Assembly (NCBI GenBank): GCA_019054805.1
Contig: JAHQIY010000001.1
Coordinates: 8,694,501 to 8,758,500, forward strand
DNA: 64,000 bases
Origin: Brachionus manjavacas
Taxonomy: Eukaryota; Rotifera; Eurotatoria; Ploima; Brachionidae
Direction: 5' to 3'
A program made the translations under genes and the position numbers. The notes beneath the pieces were generated by a model, which worked only from the letters and a program-made list of their open reading frames with translations, was not told where the DNA came from and did no database searches. Below are positions 1-11,124 of this stretch, piece after piece. Every line of letters begins with the position of its first letter. Positions within the stretch are counted from its first letter, which is position 1.

Positions 1-60
1 TTTTTTTAAGCAGACGGTAAAACAGCTACCATAGACTTGCTGTGGCCTATTATTATTATT
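1..60 (+). repeat. Retroposon 3' end with ATT microsatellite tail (partial)
   Basis: The window opens with a short stretch of above-average GC (cagctaccatagacttgct) followed by an ATT-rich tail. The stretch at about 8120-8210 has the same layout: a 'gctaccatag' block, then an ATT-rich run. I read both as 3' ends of a non-LTR retroelement on the plus strand, the first cut by the window edge. No coding sequence remains. Assignment rests only on the shared block and tail. Confidence 0.35.
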
Positions 61-77
61 GTTATTTTATAATTTTA

Positions 78-105
78 TTCTGAAGGAGCCCTAGCTCAGT
101 ACAGA
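78..105 (+). repeat. Short interspersed retroposon tail (hairpin motif)
   Basis: Contains ctgaaggagccctagctcag, a short stem-loop of the form GGAGC..GCTC, then ACAGA and an A-rich run. The same layout recurs at about 5151-5195, 20212-20241 (diverged), 49805-49830 (tail half) and 58589-58635. The motif plus an ACAAATAAATAAA-like tail suggests the 3' terminus of a SINE or LINE family. Confidence 0.45.
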
Positions 106-522
106 AAAAAATAGAATTTTTCTTTTTAATTACGTACCGATTGATTTTAAATTAATTTGTCAAAAAATTTTTTTCTTAGATGTTATTTATTATTTAAAAT
201 GGTCCTTTCGCCATTGTAATTTAATATTAGTTTAAATAAAAGGCATTAGAAAGTTAACACAATTTGAAGAGAAAAGAAAAAAAACTTTTGAAATCATGGA
301 TCAAAAGCTTACTTTAACTAGTTTACTTTATATTCTAATTCTTATCTGCTATAAATCGGGTAGAAAAATGATGTCAAAGAGTTTATAGAATTAATTTTTT
401 TTAAGTAGTTCAAAACCGTATGTTCTTGTTCGATATTGCAGCTTCATAAACCGAAACACAGCTTTTGTGCATACAAACAAAATCTCGACCATGGTAAAGC
501 ATTCTTAACTTACATCGTATGC
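106..522. other. AT-rich intergenic stretch, nothing recognised
   Basis: No open frame with coding character, RNA gene or clear repeat seen on either strand. Confidence 0.5.
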
Positions 523-792
523 TCTAAGGATATGTTTTAAGCATTGAGTCCTTATTAAAATCAAGTTTTTTAAGTTCAATGCGACATCAATGCTTGAGAT
601 TTTAGAGAAAAATAAAAATAATAATTTTTTTAATTTTAAAATTTAATCGAGCGCTATTGATTGAATTCAAAAAAATCAGAAAAACGATTATTCATTTTTT
701 AATTTTTAGAAAGAATCTCAAGTTTTAATGCCGCATTGAACTTAAAAAACTTGATTTTAATAAGGACTTAAGACTTAAAACACATCTTTAGA
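523..792. mobile_element. Foldback element / MITE, about 270 bp
   Basis: Two arms of about 80 bp (523-605 and about 712-792) are inverted copies of each other. The left arm runs tctaaggatatgttttaag; the right arm ends with its near complement cttaaaacacatctttaga. The arms share a block including caagttttttaagttcaatg. The centre is plain AT-rich DNA with no open frame. No convincing target-site duplication is visible, so the superfamily is open. Confidence 0.65.
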
Positions 793-2210
793 TAATTAAA
801 TTTTTTAAAATATAACGGTTTTCAAACAGAGTTTCTATAGACTTGTAAAAGTTAAAAACTAAAAAATCCTGATTATCAGAGTTTTTTAATCACAGCAGCT
901 TTTAAATTACTTTTTTAAGATACCAATTATTTTTAAATACTAATCTAGGCTTAATAAAAATTATTAAAAAGTAAATCTCAAAATTATTACTTAAATATTA
1001 ATTGCTTATCTGAACACTCAAAAAATCCTTGGTAAAGTAATTAAAATACTTTACCAAACCTTTTAATTCGATTATTCCTAAAAATCACTTCTTTTTCCCG
1101 TTTTTTTTAAATTTTGTCGCCAACTTATCGATTTTCAGAAGCAGAATTTATTTATGTTCTTAAGATGGATAAATTTGTTTTTCAAACGATTATAAAATCG
1201 ATTTATTTTGATCTGATTTTGAAATCGAATGAAAAATTTTGGTCGATTTTTATCAATCGATTTCAATCGTTTGCCAAATACTAATTTGTCTTCTTTAAAT
1301 TAAGAAAAAAAATTTTTTAACAAATTTAAATAATAAGCAAATTCAGTTTTTTTTATTTTCTAATGCATACCTGATTTGATAGTTAAAATAAAGGGTAATT
1401 AAAAAAAATCAGCATTTGAGGCAAAAAGGTGAAATAGATTATTTTTATAGACAAAGTTTTAGATCAAAGCCACAAAAGAAACAATGTTTAATCGATGTAG
1501 ATTGATAGATAAATCATTAATGAGTTAAAAACCATTTAATTTAAATTCGAAGATGAAAAATAATTTTTTACATCAAAAGTTATTTATAAATATTTTTTAT
1601 TTTTTCAATTAGATTTTAGGGCAAGAAAAAGCAAAAAATCTAAAAAATAGATTTTTTCAGTTTAAATTTTTTAAAATTTCAATTCAAAATTTATCTGTAC
1701 ATTTGAATTAAGACGAACATCAATTCCATTTTAAAAATACTTTAGCTTTTGATTCTTTAAGCTAGTTGTTTATTTAAAAATTACTTAATACAGTAAAGGA
1801 CGGTTATAACGAAGTCACTGGGGGAATCAATGAACTAATGATGATAAATATGAGGACTAATTTATTTTTAAACTTTAAAATAATCGGAGATTATTTTTAA
1901 TTTTACCATTAAACCCAAGATTTCATTCTCAATTGAACCTAAACTATCAATTGATGACTCAAATTTTGTTTTTGATTTTGAAAGATGCTTCCTTTTTTGA
2001 ATAATCATTTTTAAAACTTGTCGATTTGTAATTTTCTCAACTTGTTCATTTTCATCGTTTTCTTGCTGAATTTTGAATTGATATTTCTTGCTTATTAAAT
2101 AAATATTTCAGTATAAACACCCTTTCTTCTAAGAAAAACTTGAATGAATGATCTTCAATGAATTTTAATAATTATTTTTCTTTTCTTCAATTTTGTTCAT
2201 TTCCTTTTAT
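793..2210. other. AT-rich intergenic DNA
   Basis: No gene seen. At about 1115-1280 there are several TCGATT / AATCGA copies in both orientations that resemble the interior of the small element at 35956-36057; they may be a decayed relative. Confidence 0.4.
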
Positions 2211-2543
2211 AAAAATAAAAGGGCATTGTCAATTTTTGAACAAAGAACAAAAACAAATAATTAAAACAAAATAACTTTTTTACAATGTATCAGCAAAAAG
2301 TTTGTAACACCCAAATTTAGTTTCTGCAAAAACTCTGCAATTTTATTTTAATGATTTTCTAATACATTTAGTGTTTTGCAGACTTTCAGAGTTTTTGCAG
2401 AGACTGAATTTGGGTAGTACAAAGTTTGTATCAGCTGAAACATTTTGCAAAAAATTTTTAGATTCATAGTAAAAAAGTTATTTCATTTTAAAATTTTTGT
2501 TTTTGTTCTTTGTTCCAAAATTCACAATGCCTCTTTTATTTTT
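2211..2543. mobile_element. Foldback element with arms sharing internal motif 'caaatttagt'
   Basis: Inverted arms: the left begins aaaaataaaagggcattgtc and continues through aacaaagaacaaaaac; the right ends with the complement, gtttttgttctttgttcc then aatgcctcttttattttt. Toward the centre a second inverted pair includes cccaaatttagtttctgc and gcagagactgaatttggg. Total about 333 bp, non-coding. A related fragment lies at 13753-13920. Most likely a non-autonomous DNA element. Confidence 0.65.
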
Positions 2544-3710
2544 CTGTCAGACTGGTGGAAGAATAAACAGAAGGTTTCGAATCTAGATTTATCGAAAATC
2601 CAACTCCATTGAGCAATGACTTCTTAACAATTTTTTCTTTTTTTCATGAACTGTCAAATATTTAAATATGTCTTACCTCTAACTATTTCAATATGACCCT
2701 TAATATTTTTCAATAATAGATTTTTTGAAAGCTACCACAAATTGAATAAAAAATAACAAAGTTTTCATAAAAATATCTAATTTAAACATAGTATAATTTA
2801 TTCAATAAAAGTTAACATAATTAATAAAATTTAAAAAAAAATAAATTCATGGCTAATATAAAAAAAATAATTTTTTATTACTAATGGCAGGTTTTTTTTT
2901 TCTATTGAAATTTTGAAAAAGTTGTTTCATCGAAACTCAATACTAAAACATGTTAAAATTTGAAATATAATTACGCAATTATTTTTAGACATGTAATATA
3001 GAAAAAAAAACTTGCCAAATTGAACAATTTAATTTAAAAAAACACTATTTAATTTTGCTTCAATTACTCGGATAATAAACAAAATGATTGTGGATGGTAA
3101 AACTTGATTTTCTACTTTAACGACTTGTCCCTTAGTTGAATTGACATCTTCATCTGATTCAATACCTACTGCCAAGTTTGGCGAAATATCTGATGCCTGT
3201 TATACATTGTGAGCCTCTTCCTTTTATTACAAATAGGAATGTTCATACCAATACTACTGAATTCCATGAGCTCAATTCTAAATGAGCATCTAATAATGTG
3301 ACCATAAAAATAATTTTTCAACCAAAATTAACAAGTACATTTGCTAAGTTTCCAATTGTTTTTTTTAATTTCGATAAAACTCATTTCATAAATATCTTGA
3401 ATCATTTTATCAAAATTAATCCATGGCTTTATTGACAATTTTTTTTTAAATACTCTTTGAATTCATCTCTAGTTAAACTCAAATTTCTGCCGCGTTTGGC
3501 CATGAAAATATCTTCGTTCATATGTTGAATTTGTTTTGTTCCAATATATTTTATAATTTTTTTTCTGGAATAATAGGTTCCTGAAGAAAATTATAAAATT
3601 TAAAATATTTACAGCAATTCTTTCATTTGTATCTATTTCAGTATTAAATGTGACAATCTTAAATATTTTAATATAATTAAGTATTTAATAAATTTCATTT
3701 CAAATCAATT
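2544..3710. other. AT-rich intergenic DNA
   Basis: No gene supported. At about 3110-3540 the base composition is more balanced and short open stretches occur on both strands, but none extends far enough or shows a recognisable motif. Confidence 0.4.
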
Positions 3711-4880
3711 TAGTAGTAGTAGTAGTAGTAAGGGGTAGGCTACAAGTCGCGATTTGCATGCAGAATGATGCATAACGCGATGGGTGACGACACCCTGTGT
3801 GGTAGCCACTTGCCGTAATTAAGTTGCTGTTTTGTCAAGCTTGCTTTTGTAGTCGTTGGTACTTTTGGCGGTGATAAAGGAGTCGTTAAGATCGTTCCAG
3901 TCATTGAAAATTCGGTTGCAGAAAAAGTTATGTCGTTGATTACAGTTCTTCACCAATTCTCGTCTCAATCTCGCCCTCCTATTGCCTCTTGTCGCAGAAA
4001 TGGAAATCGGTGCGGCAAATTCAACATGCTCTATTCCTTTTGCAATTTTAAACTGCTACTTCAAATCGCCCCTCAATCGCCTCGCTTTTAGATTGGTCAA
4101 ACCCAGCTTTTTGCAACGTTCAACATAGTTTAGGTCTCGAAGACGACCAGGAACCTTTGTCGCCCTTCGCATTACGCGTTCGACCACGTTGATATCCCCG
4201 TGTTGGTATGGATTCCAGACTGAAATTACGAATTCGACATGTGGTCTTACATACGTAGTGATTAGCTTCTTCCACACCGATTGGTTTCTTGTTCTAAAGG
4301 ACTTCTTTAGAATACCAAGCAACTGACTTGCTTTGCTAGCTGAACTAGTAGCTTGTTCATGCCATTTCATGTTTGAGGTAAGAATGATACCAAGGTCACG
4401 TTCTCTCGTTGTTACCTCGATAGGATAAGAAGGGCCGTTAATTTCATTTAAGCTGTACCTGAAATTACTATTGCGTTTACCACAGTGCATGATTCGGCAT
4501 TTACTGAAGTTAAGATTCATCGACCAAACGATACACCATTTCTGCACGGCCTCTAGATCGCGTTGAAGCCTTAAACAGTCATCAACATTACGAGCTGTTG
4601 TCAAGATCTTGCAGTCGTCGGCAAAAAGTTTGCAAGTTTTCAGAATACTATCTGGTAAGTCGTTGATGAATATAATAAAAAGGGCAGGTCCGAGAACGCT
4701 GCCTTGAGGAACTCCAGAGCGTACGTTACACCACTGTGATACCGATTTGCCAAGTACTACTCTTTGCCTACGATCAGATAGAAAGACTTTTAACCAACAT
4801 AGTGCTTTTCCACGCACCCCATACGCTTCTAGTTTATATAGTAAGCCTTGATGCGAAACCTTATCAAATTTATTCTAAAA
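3711..4880 (-). mobile_element. 5'-truncated non-LTR retrotransposon (LINE), reverse transcriptase 3' half
   Basis: Minus-strand fragment of a CR1/L2/jockey-like LINE. The readable frame runs from about 4875 down to a stop at 3819-3821. It holds reverse transcriptase blocks: GVPQGSVLGPALFIIFINDL, then the catalytic FADD box, then the conserved region after the polymerase (a 'RERDLGIIL' block, a 'YVRPHVEF' block) and the typical C-terminal tail of such proteins. An in-frame TAG at 4056-4058 breaks the frame; after it the same frame continues for about 78 codons. A stop near 4878 and loss of the upstream fingers and endonuclease show 5' truncation. On the plus strand the element starts with (TAG)n at 3711-3730, its 3' microsatellite tail. 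The element is dead. Confidence 0.9.
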
Positions 4881-5645
4881 AAGGTTAAAAAGTTCCATTA
4901 ACATCAAATTTGTTACACTCAATACTAATTTGCTACAAAAAAATCAAAATGTTAGTTATTTTATCATATTAATATTAAAAGTGTGCTATGAATTGATTTT
5001 GATCTTATTTTTTTTAATTTGTGGATAGGTTAAATGAGGGCCTTTAAATATCGTTTTAAATTTTCTTCGTATTACTTAGACTTGTTTATCCTTTTTTTGT
5101 ATATTTTAATTTTATTTTATCTTATTTAACTTTATTTTTATTTATTTTTTATTCTGAAGGAGTTTTAGCTCGGTACAGATTTACAAAAAAATAACAAATA
5201 AAAATAGGAATTAGTTTAGAGATTTCGGTATTCAGGAAAATTCATGCTTATTTGCTGATTTAAATTATTAAAAATTAAGAAACAAATGTATTTTTTATAT
5301 TTTCTAATAAGTTAAATTTCATTTAAAATTTCTAAAAACCATTCGTTGTAAACAAATTTTCTATGTTCGTAATAGCCTTAGTTTACAATTTAAGTTCGAA
5401 TTAAAGAACATTGCAAGCAATTCAAAAATAAAAATAGCATCGTTTGTAAAAGGCAGATCAACTAAATATTCAATTGAGCAAGATTTTATATATTTATGTT
5501 ATAATTATTTATTTACAAATAATGCCCTGGCTTCTTTGAAAATTTAAAACAATAAATGCAGAATTTGGATAAATTTGCTGAAATATTACTAAAAATATTA
5601 AGATGGCGAATTGTAATCAATTAAACATTTTGTGTTTGTTACCGT
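4881..5645. other. Intergenic, with a retroposon tail copy at 5151-5195
   Basis: The segment attctgaaggagttttagct followed by cggtacagat and an A-rich run ending caaataaa is a second copy of the hairpin tail seen at 78-105. The rest is AT-rich DNA with no recognised feature. Confidence 0.45.
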
Positions 5646-5679
5646 AAAATGGCATACTAGGGCTTAGTATGCCATTTTT
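5646..5679. repeat. Perfect short inverted repeat
   Basis: aaaatggcatacta, a 6-base loop, then tagtatgccatttt: a 14-bp perfect stem. It lies about 215 bp downstream of the LITAF-like gene's stop codon on that gene's 3' side. It may be a MITE remnant or a 3' RNA structure; nothing decides between them. Confidence 0.6.
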
Positions 5680-5893
5680 ATTGAGCAAACCTTCATTATT
5701 ATAATAGTTATTATTGCATTAAAAAAATTTTTTTATCTTTTAAGTAATAGAGAAAATATGTTAGGATTTTATTAGTAATGATTGTCGAATATCTGAACAA
5801 AATCTAAAAACTAATTTTTTCTCATTTCAAATTTATTAATAAGTTTATAAAATAATTTATCGAATATCAATGTATGCTAAAATTGATAAAAAT

Positions 5894-6287
5894 TTATGAA
5901 AGTAATTCTCTTGTACCAATCAAGACATTACAACTTGGACAATAGTGTTTTACATCCTTGCATGAATCAACACAAAATGGTATTAAGCAGCATCCTAGCG
6001 CACATCCGACAAAACAAATCCCACCAGCAATTAGCCAAGTTCCTAATCCAGTTTCATGAGAAATACTTGTAAGGACTTGTGCTCGACATGAAGGACTTAA
6101 GATGAATTAAAATAAATTTTGTTTTAAAGCAAAAAAAATACCAAGTTATATAGCTAGGATCCTTTCCTAAAAAATTTCTTTGGTTAATGACCGGTTGTAT
6201 GACTACATTAGACGGATATTGCATTGGCTGAGATGGGTATGCCGGCGGTGGCTGAACTGGATAAGATGGAATTTGGTTCTTCTCCAT
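5894..6287 (-). CDS. LITAF-domain protein (lipopolysaccharide-induced TNF factor-like)
   Basis: Two exons, join(5894..6095, 6142..6287), 115 aa. LITAF proteins are small membrane-associated proteins of late endosomes and lysosomes that bind zinc and recruit ESCRT and NEDD4-type partners. The N-terminal 45 residues are rich in Pro and Tyr (PVQPPPAYPSQPMQYPS), the usual PPxY-like partner-binding region. The 46-bp intron (GT at 6141, AG at 6096) joins exon 1 to TGT CCT TCA TGT, restoring the first CPSC knuckle. A hydrophobic in-plane helix follows (GTWLIAGGICFVGCALGCCL), then the second knuckle HYCPSCN and a basic 'GTRELL' end. Length and order of parts match the family. Exon 1 alone reads on into the intron, so only the spliced form makes sense. 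Confidence 0.93.
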
Positions 6288-7639
6288 GTCTTTTTTTTAA
6301 TTTTAAATTATGAAAAATCAATAATTCACTTTTTATACTCAAAAAATAAATTCAAATTTCGAAATTCTATAAAATTCTTAAGATTTAAAAGAGCTGATTT
6401 TTAATTATAATTTTTTTTATGACGATAAAAAAAATTATAGTGTACTTTTTATTTTGTTTTTTTGACTAATACATGTTATCTTGAGAAAAGAAAAAAATCT
6501 TTCTTTATTTTAGAAAGAAAATAATTTGAATACTAAAAAAAAAATAATGGCGGGCATAGCTGCAATTTGTAACCTAATAAATTAAATACTTAGGGCTTGA
6601 AAAATATATTAGTATTCTCCTAAAACCACAAGTAAAATAATGATTCTTTAATTGTTAGATAATAAATAATAATAATATACTTTTTGAAATAAATTATGAA
6701 TTATGTACTCAATAATAAAAAATGAATTTTTCAAAATCCAGTTTTTAAATAAAATTTATGACATTCTATTAAAATTATTAAAATTAACTGAAAAGTTTGT
6801 TTTTTTTATTAAAAAAAAAAGGCACTTGCAGTTTAAAAAAGTTTAACTTAAAAAGGTTTTCCTTTAAATGCATCACAGTTTTTTCAATTTACGCAAAAAA
6901 TGCTAAAATTTAACAGGAATTTAATTTATAGCGGTTACTAGTTGCAAATTATCTTGAGGCTTGTTTATGGAAAATATGTTCGAAAAGTATTTCTTAAGCT
7001 TAAAATTAAACTTCAAAATCAGTCAAAATTAAATAGATTCTTAAAAAATAGCACCTTTAATTTTGTTCAGATTATGATAGTGGGGTTGAAACATGCATTT
7101 TTCAATCATGGCTAGCTGCTCCAATTTGAGTGCTTATATTGTAATAACTAAAGAAGTTTATTAATATTTTATTGAAAAAATTACAAAATTATTTTTAATT
7201 TTATTAAAAAATACGGATAAGATGAAATTTTTTTAGTTAATTAGCTTAAATATTTTTTTTGCAAGGAGACTTGGTTTAAATTTTGAATTAAGCAAGTTAA
7301 CTTTTTAACTTGAATCTCACTAAGTGATTTAAGAATTCGAAATTTTAACTGCTTCCGTATATGTTAGCAATTTGTGTTATCAAAATTAGATTGACATGGT
7401 TCTTTTAGTTTTTTGAACTGTTAGTTAAGTTACTATTTATTAATTTATTAATTTAATTTATTTAATTTATTTAATTCAAAAAGACAATTCGGCGATCACA
7501 GAAATCTTTAATTCACTCCTAAAAAAGTGTATTAAATTAAAAAAAATTAAAATAAAAGGGAATTTAATAAAAAGAAAGTCAAGACATTACATGCTTGAGA
7601 TAATAAAAATAGAAAGTGAGCAAATAAAGAAGAATTCTC
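6288..7639. other. AT-rich intergenic DNA
   Basis: Nothing gene-like seen. Long A and T runs on both strands; no recognisable repeat beyond simple AT-rich tracts. Confidence 0.4.
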
Positions 7640-8002
7640 AGTCAGTTTTTTGTTATGAATCCTTTTTTTCCTTAGCATTAAAAGTGTCCTTTTGTGTCCT
7701 TTTGTTTTGAATACTTTTTTTCCCTGGCATAAAAAGTGTCCTTTTTTATGTAAGATTTTGCATTGTTTTCTTTTAATAAAATAAATATAAAAATTCCTCT
7801 CTTTTTTAAATTAACCTGATTCCCTAAACCAGGGCTCCGTCCCGGATCCCGTTTTTAGTATAACTTGTTTATAAAAAAAACGACATAGTTAAAGACGTTT
7901 TAAAGGCCAAGAAGATAGAAAATAACACTTTTAATGGTAGGAAAAAAAATAATTCATAACAAAAGTACACAAAAGAACACTTTTTATGCTTGAGAAAAAA
8001 GT
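7640..8002. mobile_element. Probable foldback element with 'aagtgtccttttgt' arms
   Basis: The left side carries tandem-like blocks gcattaaaagtgtccttttg and gcataaaaagtgtccttttt; the right side (about 7920-8000) carries their complements, aacacttttaatggtaggaa and aaaagaacactttttatgct. The centre holds a short GC-rich block (ccagggctccgtcccggatc at about 7830), and a similar block (aaaccagggcacgccacggc) occurs at about 26020 inside a SZT2 intron. No coding potential. A decayed non-autonomous element is likely. Confidence 0.45.
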
Positions 8003-8109
8003 TAAGAATATTTATTTATTTTAAATAAGTTGATTGTCTATCCATGTGAAAACCAAAAAAGTTCGAACATTTCATTTCGATTTTGAAAAGTCAAAAATAA
8101 ATTATTTAC

Positions 8110-8225
8110 TAAATTTCAATGCATCTAGCTACCATAGATGTCTTCCTGGTAATACATCTCCGAAAGCCTGCTTGCCGTAGCTTAATCTTATTTTTATTAT
8201 TATTATTATTTATTAATAAATATAT
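8110..8225 (+). repeat. Retroposon 3' end with ATT tail
   Basis: gcatctagctaccatagatg followed by about 60 bp of balanced composition and then an ATT microsatellite (8190-8215). It has the same plan as bases 1-60 of the window. Probably the 3' end of a LINE or SINE on the plus strand. Confidence 0.4.
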
Positions 8226-8490
8226 CTATGGTAAATGAGCCTAACCGGGTGACCTATTTTTTTTTATTGCATATTTCGCACTCTTTTATTCAAAAACTCC
8301 AAAAATGCTCACGGAATTAGACCAGTTTTTTCTAGTTACCCCTTTACCTCCTGCGGTTAATTGGGCTAGGCCTTATTGGGTGAATTAGGTTAACCCAGTT
8401 ACCCCTGATTTTGTAAATATTTATCCCGAGAACTAACCTCTTTTTCAGGATATTCACCGAATTCACCTGATTAGGCCAATAAGTATTAAA
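8226..8490. other. GC-shifted segment of unknown origin
   Basis: This 260-bp block has a much higher GC content than its surroundings. It repeats phrases such as ggcctaaccgggt-like, gttacccctttacc, gggtgaattaggttaaccc and ccgaattcacctgattaggc on both strands, so it is partly self-complementary. No open frame. It may be a decayed foldback element; I cannot assign it. Confidence 0.35.
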
Positions 8491-9099
8491 AAAAGGATTT
8501 TTTGTTATTTTTAAAAATATAAAATTTTTTAAATATTCTTATTTATTATTCTTTTAAATATATGCTACAACATAACTATTTAGAAAAAAATTTAAACGAA
8601 TTATTAACGAATTCAAAATAAATTTTATGTTTGATTTTTTTTAGTTAAAAAGATTAGTTAATAGGTCTGTCTCGGAATGTTGTATAAATTTGAAGTTTGA
8701 GTAGTGTTCAATTTTTTTTCAAAAACATCTTTTTTTTGCGTTAACAAGATCTTTCATCGAATACTTTTTTTTTAACTTCTTTTTGTTTGTTCTGATTCAT
8801 TTTTATAATATATTGACGATTTTTAATAATACAGAATGAATATTTTTATCAAATAAAAACAAATTATTTTTGTAAAAAAAGGAGAAACAAAATTTTAAAT
8901 TTTTCATAAAAAATGACATCATTGTGATCATTTTAATCAGACATACATCAAATGAATTTCTTGATAACACAGAAAAATAGCCAGCAACACTTTATCCATG
9001 TGGAGTCCAAATGTGAACAGTTCAAAGACAGAACAAACGTCACTCAATCAATCAGCTGACGATAACAAAGAAAATCGACTTAAGACTAAAAAGTAAGTC
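8491..9099. other. AT-rich intergenic DNA
   Basis: No feature supported. Composition begins to shift toward coding-like values from about 8990, leading into the broken frame described next. Confidence 0.4.
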
Positions 9100-9452
9100 T
9101 CACTTCTGGACGACAACATTCCAGCAAATAATGCCATGCTCTTCTATCTCAACACCAACAATACTTCCCCAGAAAGACCACAGGCAACCTTGCCAATAGT
9201 CATCAGTAATGATTTTAAATCCATTAAAGAGAAAGCGTCGAAGAAACGAGGCAGGAAGAAATCAACATCGCATCTCTACCAGCCAAGTTAACGACGACAA
9301 ATGATCTTCGCAAGTTGAAGCAGCTGGCCCAGAACCCGAAAGGGAGGCAGCAGATCATTAGTGACACACATGCGCTTCTAAAGGAGCGCGAAGAATAGAG
9401 CTTGCTTAATCTCACAGTCGTCAATATTAATAATAATAATAATAATAATAAT
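9100..9452 (+). pseudogene. Frameshifted coding relic followed by an AAT repeat
   Basis: Coding-like composition in AT-rich surroundings. One frame reads about 9105-9265 (for example NTNNTSPERPQATLPIVISN and then EKASKKRGRKK). The reading continues in a different frame from about 9237, including LAQNPKGRQQIISDTHALLK and a TAG stop at 9396-9398. Shortly after comes (AAT)n at 9427-9452. A broken frame ending just before a 3-base microsatellite resembles the other retroelement ends in this window, so I infer a decayed retroelement protein or a retroposed fragment. I do not recognise the family. No start codon could be set. Confidence 0.5.
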
Positions 9453-10080
9453 GGTTTACAAACGGTCCTTGATCAGGCTCAAAATGTTAGGTAGGAGACT
9501 AGTTTTGTAAATATTATAATATGCTATGCTTTTATGTTCTTCAGAATTTTTTTTGGCTAAATTCTTCATTTTATTTCTATTAAAAATTTTCAATGATATT
9601 CTAAGTAAAAAAAGCCCAAAAAAGAACTGGTTTTATTATTAAAAAAATCAAACAGTATTAAATTCAAAATATCTCTTTTAATAAAATAAAATCGTTTGAT
9701 AGTTTTTCGGGTTATCTTTTTTTAAAATTTAAATATCTTAAATATTTATTAATTTTTTTCGAAATTTTCCAATTAAAGTATAAATCAATGAATCTAATTG
9801 TTTATTTGGTTCATTTAAGATAATTCTTTATTTTAAATTTGCAGCAACTATCCTTGTCTATTTTTAATTAAAATATTTCATGTTTTTTTTAAAGAAGTTT
9901 TTGGTGAAATGGTTCAAATTGAAGAATTTTAATTCTTTGAGTACATTTCAAGTCCAAATTTGTCTAGTTTAACTTGGCAAAATTACTTGCCAAAAAACTC
10001 GAAAATTATGCAAATGCAGTTTTATTTTCACTCGTACAACCAACCAACTGATTTGAATAATAACCTGTTTTAAACTAAAC
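9453..10080. other. AT-rich intergenic DNA
   Basis: No supported feature. Confidence 0.4.
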
Positions 10081-10436
10081 TTGTTAAGAACAAAAACAAA
10101 AATACTATTTTTGTGACGAAGAAGAGGACAACATTTCGAAATTTCCATTTAAAGATTTCACATGTGAAAGGTGTCTGGTGCAAAAAGGACACTTGACTCA
10201 AAAGTGCTCGATTGCCGAAAAACTAAAATCTCTGGAGGACAAAAAACGGATTATAGTAAACTTTACGTAATGCAAGAAGAAATTCAATAAAACAATTAAT
10301 CTGTAAAAAATTAATTGTGATGAAGATGGTAGGCCAAATACGTCATTTTATCATTCAGATTCCAATAAAAGCGATGATTCAAAATTTAGCAAAAAGTTAA
10401 CTTTTAAATTCAGCCTTTTTGCATGGCTATAATAGT
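10081..10436 (+). pseudogene. Gag-like zinc-knuckle relic
   Basis: A 60-codon open stretch (about 10086-10268) contains CERCLVQKGHLTQKCS, a Cys-Cys-His-Cys knuckle with spacing C-x2-C-x5-H-x4-C (retroviral-type knuckles have x4 before His). Acidic residues precede it. A second coding-like piece in the same direction (NCDEDGRPNTSFYHSDSNKS) follows at about 10313-10436 after stops. A diverged copy of the knuckle region is on the minus strand at 48640-48830, so this belongs to a repeat family, probably a retroelement nucleocapsid-like or transposon-associated protein. No intact gene remains. Confidence 0.5.
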
Positions 10437-11124
10437 ATTATTTGAAATTAAGTTTGCATTCATTCTTAATCAAAATTTTTATTTTTTTAATTTTTAAATC
10501 TTCATCATTTTAAACTTAAAATGAAGTTAAAATAATTTTCTTCATTATTAAAGATAAAAAAAATCATGTTTAATAAATTTTAGTCATTTATTATTTAAAA
10601 ATTGAAAAAAATACTTTTTTTTTAAATTAAAATCTAAAAATTTTGATTTGAAATTTAAATTTGATCATGAATATTAATTTTTCGTCGAAAAGACTTAGAG
10701 TGGTTTCAATATTCTAAGCTTAAAAAGGTTAGCGAAAAAATGTTTAATGATGCATTAACACTTAGGAATTTTTATTTAAAAATCAATTCAATTCAATGAT
10801 AGGCCTAATAATATAAATGAATAAATTTTGTAATTATATTTTAAAAACTTAATCATGTAGAATTATATTTTTTTTGTCAATTTGATCATTTTCAAAGTAC
10901 TAAAGAAAATAATGAATTTAAAAATTTCCTTTGATATACTTTATTCCAGAAATTTTATAATGATTAACTTATTGAATTTTTCATTCATAAGTCTAAATTA
11001 AACGCAAAATCAGTTTTTTTCTAAATTAATGACTAAGTAAGATTAATTAATTTTTTATTAACTTTGAAAAGGATAAATTAAACTTTATTTGTTAAAATGA
11101 GATAAAAAAATGTCTTTTTTAAAT
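10437..11124. other. AT-rich intergenic DNA downstream of MCTS1
   Basis: No supported gene; long AT runs only. Confidence 0.4.

Noticed and set aside
3711-3730. Trinucleotide (TAG)n runs here and at 57795-57821 considered as independent microsatellites or as CRISPR-like or telomeric repeats
   Set aside because: Both lie exactly at LINE 3' ends, which explains them; no spacer structure and no telomere motif.
6180-6404. 74-codon plus-strand frame
   Set aside because: Antisense to exon 1 of the LITAF-like gene.
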